Part shown: positions 23,253 to 28,531 of the stretch, in pieces
Numbering within the stretch: position 1 is the first letter of the stretch
How the letters are laid out: each line of letters starts with the position of its first letter
Virus record (IMG/VR): IMGVR_UViG_3300031772_000205
Coordinates: 1 to 28,997 of that record
Direction: 5' to 3' (one strand)
Source of the DNA: a virus
Length of the DNA stretch: 28,997 bases
Program-made: the position numbers and the translations under genes
Notes under the pieces: model-generated
The model's database searches: none
What the model was told of the DNA's origin: nothing
What the model saw: the letters and a program-made list of their open reading frames with translations, nothing else

Positions 23253-23564
23253 ATGCAAGTCCACTTTAACCTTTTCACCTTGACCCTAACCCTGTCAGAT
23301 GCCCAAACGGGAAGTCACCAAGGCCGATGCGACGCAGATATCTCGTACCTTCGCTGCCAGCCAAGGATCCGCCGCCAACTGGCCAAGCTTGACCCTGAAG
23401 CCGTAGCCTCCGAACTGAAAGAGTTTGGCACGTGGGACGCCACCGAGTTAGCCTGCGAGGATGACAATTTAAGCCGCATCCTCTGGATCGCATGCGGAAA
23501 TATCGTGGAAGAGGCAAGCGATAAAAAGCGGGCGCGTGAAACCGCTAAAGAATTGAACCGATAG
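23253..23564 (+). CDS. Small early protein, unknown
   Basis: I choose ATG 23253 (MQVHFNLFTLTL) since TGGAG lies six bases upstream; two in-frame ATGs at 23217 and 23241 lack good sites. The 103-residue product has an N-terminal strand (VHFNLFTLTLTLSDAQ), then helices (RIRRQLAKLDPEAVASELKE) and an acidic middle (ELACEDDNLSRILW). The end is charged (EASDKKRARETAKELNR). No family is recognised. Confidence 0.65.
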   Translation: MQVHFNLFTLTLTLSDAQTGSHQGRCDADISYLRCQPRIRRQLAKLDPEAVASELKEFGTWDATELACEDDNLSRILWIACGNIVEEASDKKRARETAKELNR

Positions 23565-23608
23565 CCTAACCCTCCCACCTTCCCCAATCATCCTTGAAAG
23601 GACCCACC

Positions 23609-24040
23609 ATGCGATGCACCAACCAAGTCCCCGAACTAAACGAAAACGGCCAGGTCAAACTTCGCCGGCCAAAGGGTTGCTACTGGGCACCATGCCAAAC
23701 GGCCATGATCCTGTCCGGTGAACCGGCGCCTCACCTTCTCAAGGGCGATGGCCGGGCACCTGTATCAATTCAGACCTACACCTGCCCGGCGTGTGGTGCT
23801 TCCCAGACCATCCAGGACTTTGGCCAGCTAGATGGCGTCAAGAAAACTCCGAAAAAAGACCTTTACAAGGTCAAGGCGCCCAGAGTTCAGCGGCTCAAGT
23901 ATTACATGCGATGGGCTACACAGGATGGCCATGGCCATGAGGAGCAATTCAGCACGGCGAAAGAGATGCGACTGGCAGAACCGCGCATCCGCTACACCGC
24001 CGATGCCATCACTTCCTCAGTCGAGATGCTTAGCCGCTGA
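23609..24040 (+). CDS. Cys-containing early protein, possible zinc ribbon
   Basis: The 143-residue protein starts at ATG 23609 after AAAGGA. It has five Cys in the first half: Cys 3, the pair in GCYWAPC, and TCPACGA, which resembles half of a zinc ribbon. The C-terminal half is basic and helical (KKDLYKVKAPRVQRLKYYMR). Nucleic-acid binding is plausible. An alternative start at TTG 23594 has no site. It is followed by the second copy of the GGCGCC hairpin element. Confidence 0.65.
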   Translation: MRCTNQVPELNENGQVKLRRPKGCYWAPCQTAMILSGEPAPHLLKGDGRAPVSIQTYTCPACGASQTIQDFGQLDGVKKTPKKDLYKVKAPRVQRLKYYMRWATQDGHGHEEQFSTAKEMRLAEPRIRYTADAITSSVEMLSR

Positions 24041-24042
24041 CC

Positions 24043-24074
24043 ATCCTTTGGCGCCACTAGGCGCCTAAGCATGG
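24043..24074 (+). repeat. Intergenic GGCGCC hairpin element, copy 2
   Basis: ATCCTTTGGCGCC, a 4-base loop (ACTA), and GGCGCCTAAGCATGG, located two bases after the stop of the previous gene. The two copies share 28 identical bases and differ in the loop only, while flanking genes differ. Both are followed by a GGAG site and GATATG start. Confidence 0.75.
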
Positions 24075-24100
24075 CCAGTGCACCATTGTCGGGAGACGAT

Positions 24101-24589
24101 ATGATTAACTTAGACTTGATTTTAGCCAGTCACGCCGGATGGCTGAAAGGTGCGCACGAAGGAAAACGCGCGAACCTCAGTGTCGCGAACCTCAGAAACG
24201 CGAACCTCAGTGTCGCGAACCTCAGAAACGCGAACCTCATTGGCGCGAACCTCAGAAGCGCGGACCTCAGTGGCGCGGACCTCAGTGGCGCGGACCTCAG
24301 TGGCGCGGACCTCAGAAACGCGAACCTCAGAGGCGCGGACCTCAGAAACGCGAACCTCAGAGGCGCGGACCTCAGAAACGCGAACCTCGATTTTGCATCC
24401 TGGCCTCTGCATTGCGGCGGAGCATTGGCTAAATTCGACACCAGGCTAGCGCTTCAACTCATCTATCACGCATTCAACCAAGATCACCAGGACCCTGAGA
24501 TATTGAAGGCCTTGGAACCTCTTCGCCCCTTGGCCCAGAGGTTTATCTCAGAGTTTAGGACCGATGCGACACCCCTCAGAACCTTGTGA
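24101..24589 (+). CDS. Pentapeptide-repeat protein
   Basis: The 162-residue protein starts at ATG 24101 with GGGAG five bases upstream; an in-frame ATG at 24071 has no site. Residues 23-97 form fifteen uninterrupted five-residue units of the A(N/D)LxX type (for example GADLS, NANLR), which should fold into a right-handed quadrilateral beta-helix. A helical C-terminal domain follows ([20 protein letters not shown], then [15 protein letters not shown]). Some pentapeptide proteins mimic DNA and protect or inhibit gyrase (Qnr, MfpA); the chain here is short, so this is only a possibility. Repeat codons are nearly identical over 225 bases, suggesting recent expansion. Confidence 0.9.
   Translation: MINLDLILASHAGWLKGAHEGKRANLSVANLRNANLSVANLRNANLIGANLRSADLSGADLSGADLSGADLRNANLRGADLRNANLRGADLRNANLDFASWPLHCGGALAKFDTRLALQLIYHAFNQDHQDPEILKALEPLRPLAQRFISEFRTDATPLRTL
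24167..24391 (+). repeat. 15-bp tandem repeats encoding the pentapeptides
   Basis: Fifteen 15-base units, many identical, combine into 30-base higher units (GCGGACCTCAG plus GCGAACCTCAG types). The frame is free of stops in several other frames and on the other strand, which is a by-product of the repeat. Confidence 0.9.
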
Positions 24590-24594
24590 CCAAG

Positions 24595-24615
24595 ATCACT
24601 AGACCGCTTCATTTT
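24595..24615 (+). repeat. Intergenic TAGACCGCTTC element, copy 1
   Basis: TAGACCGCTTCATTTT at 24600-24615, preceded by ATCAC, lies after the pentapeptide gene. A copy with one mismatch in 21 bases occurs at 25230-25250. Placement after a stop and before the next gene in both cases suggests a regulatory or processing element. Confidence 0.7.
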
Positions 24616-24636
24616 TATTTTCCCTTCCACCCACCA

Positions 24637-24672
24637 TTGCTTTTGTTTCACTGGACGCTACACTTACCCCTA
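24637..24672 (+). promoter_or_regulatory. Sigma-70-like promoter for a leaderless regulator message
   Basis: TTGCTT (24637-24642), a 16-base spacer and TACACT (24659-24664) match the -35 and -10 boxes reasonably. The ATG begins eight bases after the end of the -10 box, where transcription would normally start. No ribosome-binding site precedes the gene. This fits leaderless translation. Confidence 0.5.
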
Positions 24673-25016
24673 TGCGAAACATGCCCTCCGAACCCGACAA
24701 GCCAGTGAAACCACGCATCTTGCGTCCACGCTACGACCAAGCCGCCAAAATTATCAGCAAGTTCGGTGGAGAGGCACGCTTCGCTAAAATCGTGGGAGTT
24801 CATCGTGTGACTGCCTATCGGTGGAAGTCTCCGGCCCCTTGGGGCACTGATGGGCTCATCCCACATCGTCAGATTGCCAGGATCAAAGCAGTTGCTCGTG
24901 TTTACGGCGTGCTACTCACCGATGCCGACTGGGCGCCGAACCATATCGATTACTCAGGCATTCCGGATGGTGCATACCTTCCGGATCCGTTTCCTACGCT
25001 GACGTTCGGCCTATGA
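24672..25016 (+). CDS. Helix-turn-helix regulator (carph-isopro/Cro-like)
   Basis: The 114-residue protein has an N-terminal basic segment and a helix-turn-helix at about residues 24-53: AAKIISKFGGEARFAKIVGV, with recognition helix HRVTAYRWK. The following GLIPHRQIARIKAVARVYG matches the small Cro/carph-isopro domain, which binds operator DNA as a dimer. It is probably a control protein for the phage. No ribosome-binding site is seen and a promoter abuts the ATG, so its message may be leaderless, as known for lambda cI from PRM. The stop overlaps the next gene (ATGA). Confidence 0.8.
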   Translation: MRNMPSEPDKPVKPRILRPRYDQAAKIISKFGGEARFAKIVGVHRVTAYRWKSPAPWGTDGLIPHRQIARIKAVARVYGVLLTDADWAPNHIDYSGIPDGAYLPDPFPTLTFGL

Positions 25017-25222
25017 ATCCGCCGCGCTATTTCTCAGTGCATCCGTTCATAGGCGAAAAACGAGACTATACCAAAGCATCTTGGAAATCAATTTCAGGCT
25101 ATTGCCGAGCAGTTAACCGGATAATCTCAGCCGAGATGCAAAAAACCGAATTGGAAACCGAGCGATCATTCCTTGAAGTTTGCATTTACGGGCAGTCCAT
25201 CACGCGGCTGCCTAAGCCCTAG
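25013..25222 (+). CDS. Small protein coupled to the regulator gene
   Basis: The 69-residue protein starts at ATG 25013, overlapping the regulator stop as ATGA. It is mixed in charge with helices (TKASWKSISGYCRAVNRIIS, EMQKTELETERSFLEVC) and two Cys. No family is recognised. The overlap suggests joint expression with the regulator, for example as a partner, but this is only context. Confidence 0.62.
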   Translation: MNPPRYFSVHPFIGEKRDYTKASWKSISGYCRAVNRIISAEMQKTELETERSFLEVCIYGQSITRLPKP

Positions 25223-25229
25223 CCCGGTT

Positions 25230-25250
25230 ATCATTAGACCGCTTCATTTT
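25230..25250 (+). repeat. Intergenic TAGACCGCTTC element, copy 2
   Basis: The 16-base core TAGACCGCTTCATTTT (25235-25250) is identical to copy 1 and lies eight bases after the stop of the coupled gene, upstream of AAAAGGA for the next gene. Confidence 0.7.
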
Positions 25251-25264
25251 CAAAAGGACCCAGC

Positions 25265-25429
25265 ATGCTGACCTACACCGAGATGCTTCCGCACTCAACC
25301 AAGCCAATGGACCCGCAGGAAACCCGATACGAGGAAAACACTGGCGGATGCCTCGGATGCGCCTTAGCCGTGGCCGCCGTGCTGGGGGTGTTCTGTGGGC
25401 TCATGCTTGTGTGGGTGGTGCTGGGATGA
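25265..25429 (+). CDS. Small single-span membrane protein (54 residues)
   Basis: ATG 25265 follows AAAGGA. The first half is polar (MLTYTEMLPHSTKPMDPQE) and the second half is one membrane segment: GCLGCALAVAAVLGVFCGLM, then LVWVVLG at the C-terminus. Two Cys lie before the segment and one inside. The product is probably a membrane protein with a cytoplasmic N-terminus and no C-terminal domain. The stop overlaps the next start as ATGA. It could affect the host envelope; holin-like action is possible but unproven. Confidence 0.62.
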   Translation: MLTYTEMLPHSTKPMDPQETRYEENTGGCLGCALAVAAVLGVFCGLMLVWVVLG

Positions 25430-25782
25430 TCGCTAGCAAAGATCCCAAGCCGGAAGCGCCGCCGAAAGCCAAAGGCTACCAGTGCAAGCCCATCGCCCAG
25501 CATATCCACCGCCAAAAGGCGCCGGGATCCCTTCAACATGCGCAGGGCAAACAAGCCAGGATCCACATTTACATCCCCGAACCGGCCCAGGCCATCCAGG
25601 ACTTAGCCGAGCACGAAAAGACTAGACCGGATCACATTAAAGCTACCCACCCCAACGCACCTAACGCTTTGCGAAAGGCTTGGGAGAAGTGGCGCGACGA
25701 TCACCTGCACCTTCGCTGCCTGCTAACGATGGCCGAAAAGGCCGAGCATGCCGGATGGAAGCCTTTGAAAGGAAACGAATAA
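25426..25782 (+). CDS. Small basic early protein, unknown
   Basis: I choose ATG 25426, which overlaps the previous stop as ATGA; a longer in-frame start at 25348 would run through the membrane gene. The product has 118 residues, is rich in Lys, Pro and His, and has the pattern KPIAQHIHRQKAPG, YIPEPAQAIQDLAEHEKTR, and a Trp-rich helix (ALRKAWEKWRDDHLHLRCL). Basic charge suggests nucleic-acid binding. The stop overlaps the next start (TAATG). No family is recognised. Confidence 0.65.
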   Translation: MIASKDPKPEAPPKAKGYQCKPIAQHIHRQKAPGSLQHAQGKQARIHIYIPEPAQAIQDLAEHEKTRPDHIKATHPNAPNALRKAWEKWRDDHLHLRCLLTMAEKAEHAGWKPLKGNE

Positions 25783-25955
25783 TGCCTCTCTATGATTACA
25801 AATGCGCCAATGGCCACAAAGAAGAGGATGTGCGAGAGCAGCACACTGCGCCAACCGTTCACCCATGCCCAATCTGTGGCGCTGACTCCGAACGTCAAAT
25901 GTCTTTTCCGAGCCGGATCGTGTTCGTGCAATGTATCAACCGGATCCCGATTTAG
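25782..25955 (+). CDS. FmdB-type zinc ribbon protein
   Basis: The 57-residue protein begins MPLYDYKCANGHKEED, the typical start of the FmdB family, and has a second CPICG. Likely zinc ligands are Cys 8, His 12, Cys 29 and Cys 32. FmdB ribbons are small putative regulatory or nucleic-acid-binding proteins. The start overlaps the previous stop by one base, with AAAGGA upstream. The C-terminus after the ribbon is short (RIVFVQCINRIPI). An overlapping frame continues to 26032, next to a GTCCA element, so a frame disruption near residue 50 is possible. Confidence 0.8.
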   Translation: MPLYDYKCANGHKEEDVREQHTAPTVHPCPICGADSERQMSFPSRIVFVQCINRIPI

Positions 25956-26032
25956 GCGCCTGCTCTATTCCGAGAGCAGAACCAAGAAACCCAACAACAA
26001 CGCAGGACAGCGCCCATTTTGGGATTGGCTGA
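25931..26032 (+). CDS. Possible small gene or displaced FmdB C-terminus
   Basis: A 33-residue frame, MYQPDPDLGACSIPRAEPRN and so on, opens at ATG 25931 within the end of the zinc-ribbon gene and closes at TGA 26030-26032. It has no ribosome-binding site. The stop is followed, after four bases, by GTCCA, exactly as at nearby gene junctions, which suggests that this is a true gene end. It may therefore be the natural C-terminus of the FmdB-type protein in a shifted frame. Confidence 0.35.
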   Translation: MYQPDPDLGACSIPRAEPRNPTTTQDSAHFGIG

Positions 26033-26054
26033 TTCTGTCCAAGATCGGAGCGAT

Positions 26055-26180
26055 ATGAAATTCGGGAAAATAGCCAATCCGACCATGTGGGCTTTCGGTA
26101 TCACGAGCCTGATTTACCCCGAAACAGGGAAGCGCACTTTGGCGTTTCACGTTGGGAGATTCACCCTCGTCGTCTTCTAA
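26055..26180 (+). CDS. Small protein of 41 residues, unknown
   Basis: ATG 26055 follows CGGAG by four bases. The sequence starts MKFGKIANPTMWAFG, has ITSLIYPETGKRTLAFHV and ends RFTLVVF. It reads as a small beta hairpin with two basic residues between strands. No family is recognised. Strong start, short spacing to the next gene, and a GTCCA element upstream support it as real. Confidence 0.55.
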   Translation: MKFGKIANPTMWAFGITSLIYPETGKRTLAFHVGRFTLVVF

Positions 26181-26190
26181 GGAAACCTGA

Positions 26191-26514
26191 ATGAACCTCG
26201 AACATGGCAATGCCACTCGAAAACGTATTCTTAGTGCAGCTTCCTCCACAGCCATGAGACCAGCCGCTAACCCCATCCAGATTGCCGCGAAGCTCTATGA
26301 CTGTCGAGACACCATGAAATCTCTGTTTGGCGAAACCTACAGCGAAGTGACCCGCGAATACAAGGAACACCTCCAGGCATTCGCAGACCGGAACAAAGTG
26401 AGCGTTATTGATGCAGCCCTATCCATCGCCAAAGGTTTGGAAGCGAACGGGCATGGTAGGGCGATCCCCCTGCTACTCGCCTCTGCTGTCGAACTTGTCG
26501 AGCCTTCCATTTAG
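26191..26514 (+). CDS. Small helical early protein, unknown
   Basis: The 107-residue protein starts at ATG 26191, with AAGGAA overlapping the stop of the previous gene. It has a basic N-terminus (NATRKRILSAASS), then helices: IQIAAKLYDCRDTMKSLFG, EVTREYKEHLQAFADR, and VIDAALSIAKGLEANG. The composition suits a small DNA-binding or adaptor protein, but no family is recognised. Confidence 0.68.
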   Translation: MNLEHGNATRKRILSAASSTAMRPAANPIQIAAKLYDCRDTMKSLFGETYSEVTREYKEHLQAFADRNKVSVIDAALSIAKGLEANGHGRAIPLLLASAVELVEPSI

Positions 26515-26549
26515 CTCTTGTCCACATTCACGAACCATCCGGAGAATCT

Positions 26550-26948
26550 ATGACAATCGCATTTTCGACCAACGAAGAGGAATACCGGGACGAAGGAGAT
26601 TCGACCCGCGAAGATGCCATTCTTCGCTGCATCAACGAGGAAGATTTGGAAGTCGGGCAGCACTGTTGGACGGCGGTGCCAAAGCCCGTCGATCTGAAAC
26701 GGTTCTTGCCACGCGCTGAACGCCTCCTGGAAACCATCAGCGAACAAGCCTATGACGAATGCGGCGAGTGCGCCGAATCGTGGCTGGAAGGTCTGCCTAA
26801 AGAACAGGTCCAAGACCTCGAAGAGATGGTCCATGCCGCGATTGTGGCGTGGATGGAAAAGCACAACGAGCTTCCCCACTTCTGGAGCGTGGAACAGGTT
26901 CAAAAACACGAAGTCACCCAAGAACTCTTCCTTCAGGCGCAGTCCTGA
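26550..26948 (+). CDS. Acidic conserved phage protein, unknown
   Basis: The 132-residue protein is strongly acidic (e.g. FSTNEEEYRDEGDSTRED, INEEDLEVG). A C-terminal pattern ECGECAESWLEGLPKEQVQD, LEEMVHAAIVAWMEKHN and PHFWSVEQV resembles a common small phage protein of unknown function. Strong acidity is seen in DNA-mimic inhibitors, so that is one possibility. CGGAG precedes ATG 26550. The previous junction has a GTCCA element. Confidence 0.7.
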   Translation: MTIAFSTNEEEYRDEGDSTREDAILRCINEEDLEVGQHCWTAVPKPVDLKRFLPRAERLLETISEQAYDECGECAESWLEGLPKEQVQDLEEMVHAAIVAWMEKHNELPHFWSVEQVQKHEVTQELFLQAQS

Positions 26949-26967
26949 ATCTGTCCAGGAGCACGAT

Positions 26968-27276
26968 ATGACCGTCGCCCAAGAGAACCGCTGGAAGCGG
27001 AAGTGCATTGCTGATTTCAACGCGGTCAATGATCGCCAGATCGAAGCCGAGGCGTTTTCTCGGCCCAAATTCACCCGGCTCCCGGTTGCGCCCCCGTCTG
27101 CCAATCCGACCCGCCGTGAGGTGCGGAACTGGATGCGCCTGAACTGGTCAGACTACGAGACGGCGACCGCACTCGCGGAAGGCGTCAACGTCGCGCTGAA
27201 CCTCCCCAAAGAATGGCTTGATGATCCCGACCACTGGGTTTGGGACGAAGCCCTGCTTGCCCACGATGGCGAGTGA
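26968..27276 (+). CDS. Small early protein, unknown
   Basis: I choose ATG 26968 (MTVAQENRWKRKCI), with CCAGGAG upstream; an in-frame start at 26752 would run far into the previous gene. The 102-residue product has a basic helix at the start, a Pro-rich middle (FTRLPVAPPSANPTRREV), and a Trp-rich acidic end (LPKEWLDDPDHWVWDEALL). No family is recognised. Confidence 0.65.
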   Translation: MTVAQENRWKRKCIADFNAVNDRQIEAEAFSRPKFTRLPVAPPSANPTRREVRNWMRLNWSDYETATALAEGVNVALNLPKEWLDDPDHWVWDEALLAHDGE

Positions 27277-27298
27277 TGTCCAGGATAAGGAACCCTCC

Positions 27299-27511
27299 AT
27301 GCAAGTCCACAAGATTGAAATCCTCGTGATCGACTTTGATGAATGCGGAGCCGAGGGCGTGAAAGAAGTCATCGAGAACACCCGCTACCCGAATCGCTGC
27401 ATCAATCCCGAGGTCAAGAAGATCACAACCGTTGAGACGAAGTGGAGCGATGAGCACCCGCTCAACCATCTAGAAACTGCCGACGCGGCTTACCGCATCA
27501 TGTTCGGCTAA
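27299..27511 (+). CDS. Conserved small phage protein, unknown
   Basis: The 70-residue protein starts at ATG 27299 after AAGGA. The pattern IEILVIDFDECGAEGVKEVI, then ENTRYPNRCINPEV and WSDEHPLN is one I recall from small phage proteins without known function. It is predicted as a compact alpha-beta fold. An in-frame start at 27218 overlaps the previous gene and has no site. Confidence 0.72.
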   Translation: MQVHKIEILVIDFDECGAEGVKEVIENTRYPNRCINPEVKKITTVETKWSDEHPLNHLETADAAYRIMFG

Positions 27512-27529
27512 GCATGTCCAGGAGTCACG

Positions 27530-27628
27530 ATGCCTTGGGATGAAATCCGACAGAACAAAGTCGCTCTTACCCTGATGGTGATTGCCATTGTTATTTCCAT
27601 CTACGCAATCGCAACGCGCACCTTCTAA
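27530..27628 (+). CDS. Tiny membrane protein, paralogue A (32 residues)
   Basis: ATG 27530 follows TGTCCAGGAGTCACG. The sequence starts MPWDEIRQNKVALTLMVIAI and continues VISIYAIATRTF: a polar head of ten residues and one membrane segment. It is closely related to the gene at 27921 (22 of the first 25 residues identical), including the linker before it, so the pair arose by duplication. The family is not one I recognise. A small membrane effector or regulator is plausible. Confidence 0.62.
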   Translation: MPWDEIRQNKVALTLMVIAIVISIYAIATRTF

Positions 27629-27667
27629 CTCGCTGATGTCCAACCTCATCCCATTGAAAGGAATCCC

Positions 27668-27901
27668 ATGCCACCGAAACGACCAAGCCCCGCGAAGCTC
27701 CAAGCCACTTGTGATGCCTGGAACGCCAAGCATCCCGTTGGGACGCCCGTGATCCTCAACAAGGACGGGGTTGGAGACGTTGAAACCGCCACCACTTCCG
27801 TCGCACATGTATTAAGCGGTCACAGCGCCGTGATTTGGCTGGAGGGCATCAGCGGGTGTTACCTACTCTCCCACGTTCGCCCCCTACCCTTCCCCGTCTA
27901 G
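27668..27901 (+). CDS. Conserved small phage protein, unknown
   Basis: The 77-residue protein starts at ATG 27668 after AAAGGAATCCC. It has a helix (PAKLQATCDAWNAKHPVG), and a beta-rich part with VETATTSVAHVLSGHSAVIW followed by LEGISGCYLLSHVRPL, a pattern I recall from small phage proteins where a WNAKHPVGTPV-like start is followed by a GH-AV-W-EG core. No function is known to me. It lies between the two paralogous membrane genes. Confidence 0.72.
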   Translation: MPPKRPSPAKLQATCDAWNAKHPVGTPVILNKDGVGDVETATTSVAHVLSGHSAVIWLEGISGCYLLSHVRPLPFPV

Positions 27902-27920
27902 CTCTTGTCCAGGAGTCACT

Positions 27921-28025
27921 ATGCCTTGGGATGAAACCCGACAGAACAAAGTCTCTCTTACCCTGATGGTGATTGCCATTGTTGTTTCCATCAGCGCCCT
28001 CCTTCTCTCCGAACTCTGCAACTAA
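27921..28025 (+). CDS. Tiny membrane protein, paralogue B (34 residues)
   Basis: ATG 27921 follows TGTCCAGGAGTCACT. The sequence starts MPWDETRQNKVSLTLMVIAI and continues VVSISALLLSELCN. The head and first half of the membrane segment match paralogue A almost residue by residue; the C-termini differ. The DNA of the two genes is also nearly identical over the first 70 bases, so the duplication is fairly recent or is kept alike by selection. Confidence 0.62.
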   Translation: MPWDETRQNKVSLTLMVIAIVVSISALLLSELCN

Positions 28026-28070
28026 GCCTGTCCAGGCTCTGCCATGGACTCAATTTAAAGGAAACCCCAC

Positions 28071-28322
28071 ATGGTCACGATGATCACCGCCCTGACGATC
28101 CAGCAGCATGGAGACGACGAAATCCGAACATGCGCTGGGCAGGACAAGAAGACCAAGAAATGGGCTGGCTTCATCAACCTGTATCACGGGGATGACTACC
28201 ACACCCTTCTCATCAGTTCCGATCCTATTTTCGATTTGGAAAGCCTCGCCATCGACGCCATGACCAAGCTCATCCAGGAAATTCGAGGGGTGGACTTGGC
28301 TGCGAAATGCGCTGAAGCCTGA
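28071..28322 (+). CDS. Small early protein, unknown
   Basis: The 83-residue protein starts at ATG 28071 after AAAGGA, with a GTCCA element 37 bases upstream. It has strands ITALTIQQHGDDEIRTCAG and KWAGFINLYHGDDYHTLL, then a helix (LESLAIDAMTKLIQEIRG), a mixed alpha-beta layout. Two Met codons at its start (28071, 28080) leave slight doubt about the start. No family is recognised. Confidence 0.68.
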   Translation: MVTMITALTIQQHGDDEIRTCAGQDKKTKKWAGFINLYHGDDYHTLLISSDPIFDLESLAIDAMTKLIQEIRGVDLAAKCAEA

Positions 28323-28364
28323 GCACGTCCATCAACTGCATCACCCCATCGCCCAGGAGGGCAC

Positions 28365-28511
28365 GTGGACACCGAAACCCCATGCAGATACCTACGGCAT
28401 GACCTCAGCCCGGTGTCCGTATGCACGTTCGCACCCACATTCGTTCCAGTCTGCCCAGCGGACTGCCGCCGATGTGAGGCGCATGACACATTCCCATCGC
28501 AGCCCGAATGA
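28365..28511 (+). CDS. Small Cys-rich protein, possible zinc binder
   Basis: GTG 28365 follows CAGGAGG by four bases. The 48-residue product has Cys 7, 20, 30, 34 and 37 and a His at 40 (VPVCPADCRRCEAH), a spacing compatible with a zinc knuckle. The first half is Pro/Val-rich. It is the last gene before the resolvase and is too short for homology judgement. The strong site and GTCCA-flanked junctions support it. Confidence 0.6.
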   Translation: MDTETPCRYLRHDLSPVSVCTFAPTFVPVCPADCRRCEAHDTFPSQPE

Positions 28512-28531
28512 GGCTGTCCAGGAGCACACCG

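Larger units (their letters stand above)
26037..28520 (+). repeat. Recurrent GTCCA gene-junction element (ten copies)
   Basis: GTCCA starts at 26037, 26520, 26953, 27278, 27516, 27638, 27907, 28030, 28327 and 28516. Each lies 1-9 (mostly 4-5) bases after a stop codon. Several extend to TGTCCAGGAG plus CAC and the ATG. In five cases a separate ribosome-binding site exists further on, so the element is not simply that site. Only the 10-base junction before the gene at 26191 lacks it. Confidence 0.75.

Noticed and set aside
24167-24391. CRISPR-like tandem repeat array
   Set aside because: Units are contiguous 15-mers with no unique spacers and are in frame in a coding gene.
24122-24449. Several overlapping open frames on both strands across the pentapeptide array
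   Set aside because: The 15-base repeat has no stop in most frames, so all are by-products; only the A(N/D)LxX frame has a fold, a start and a non-repeat domain.
26511-27104. A 197-residue minus-strand frame in the early region
   Set aside because: It is antisense to two early genes that have proper ribosome-binding sites and junction elements, and it has none itself.
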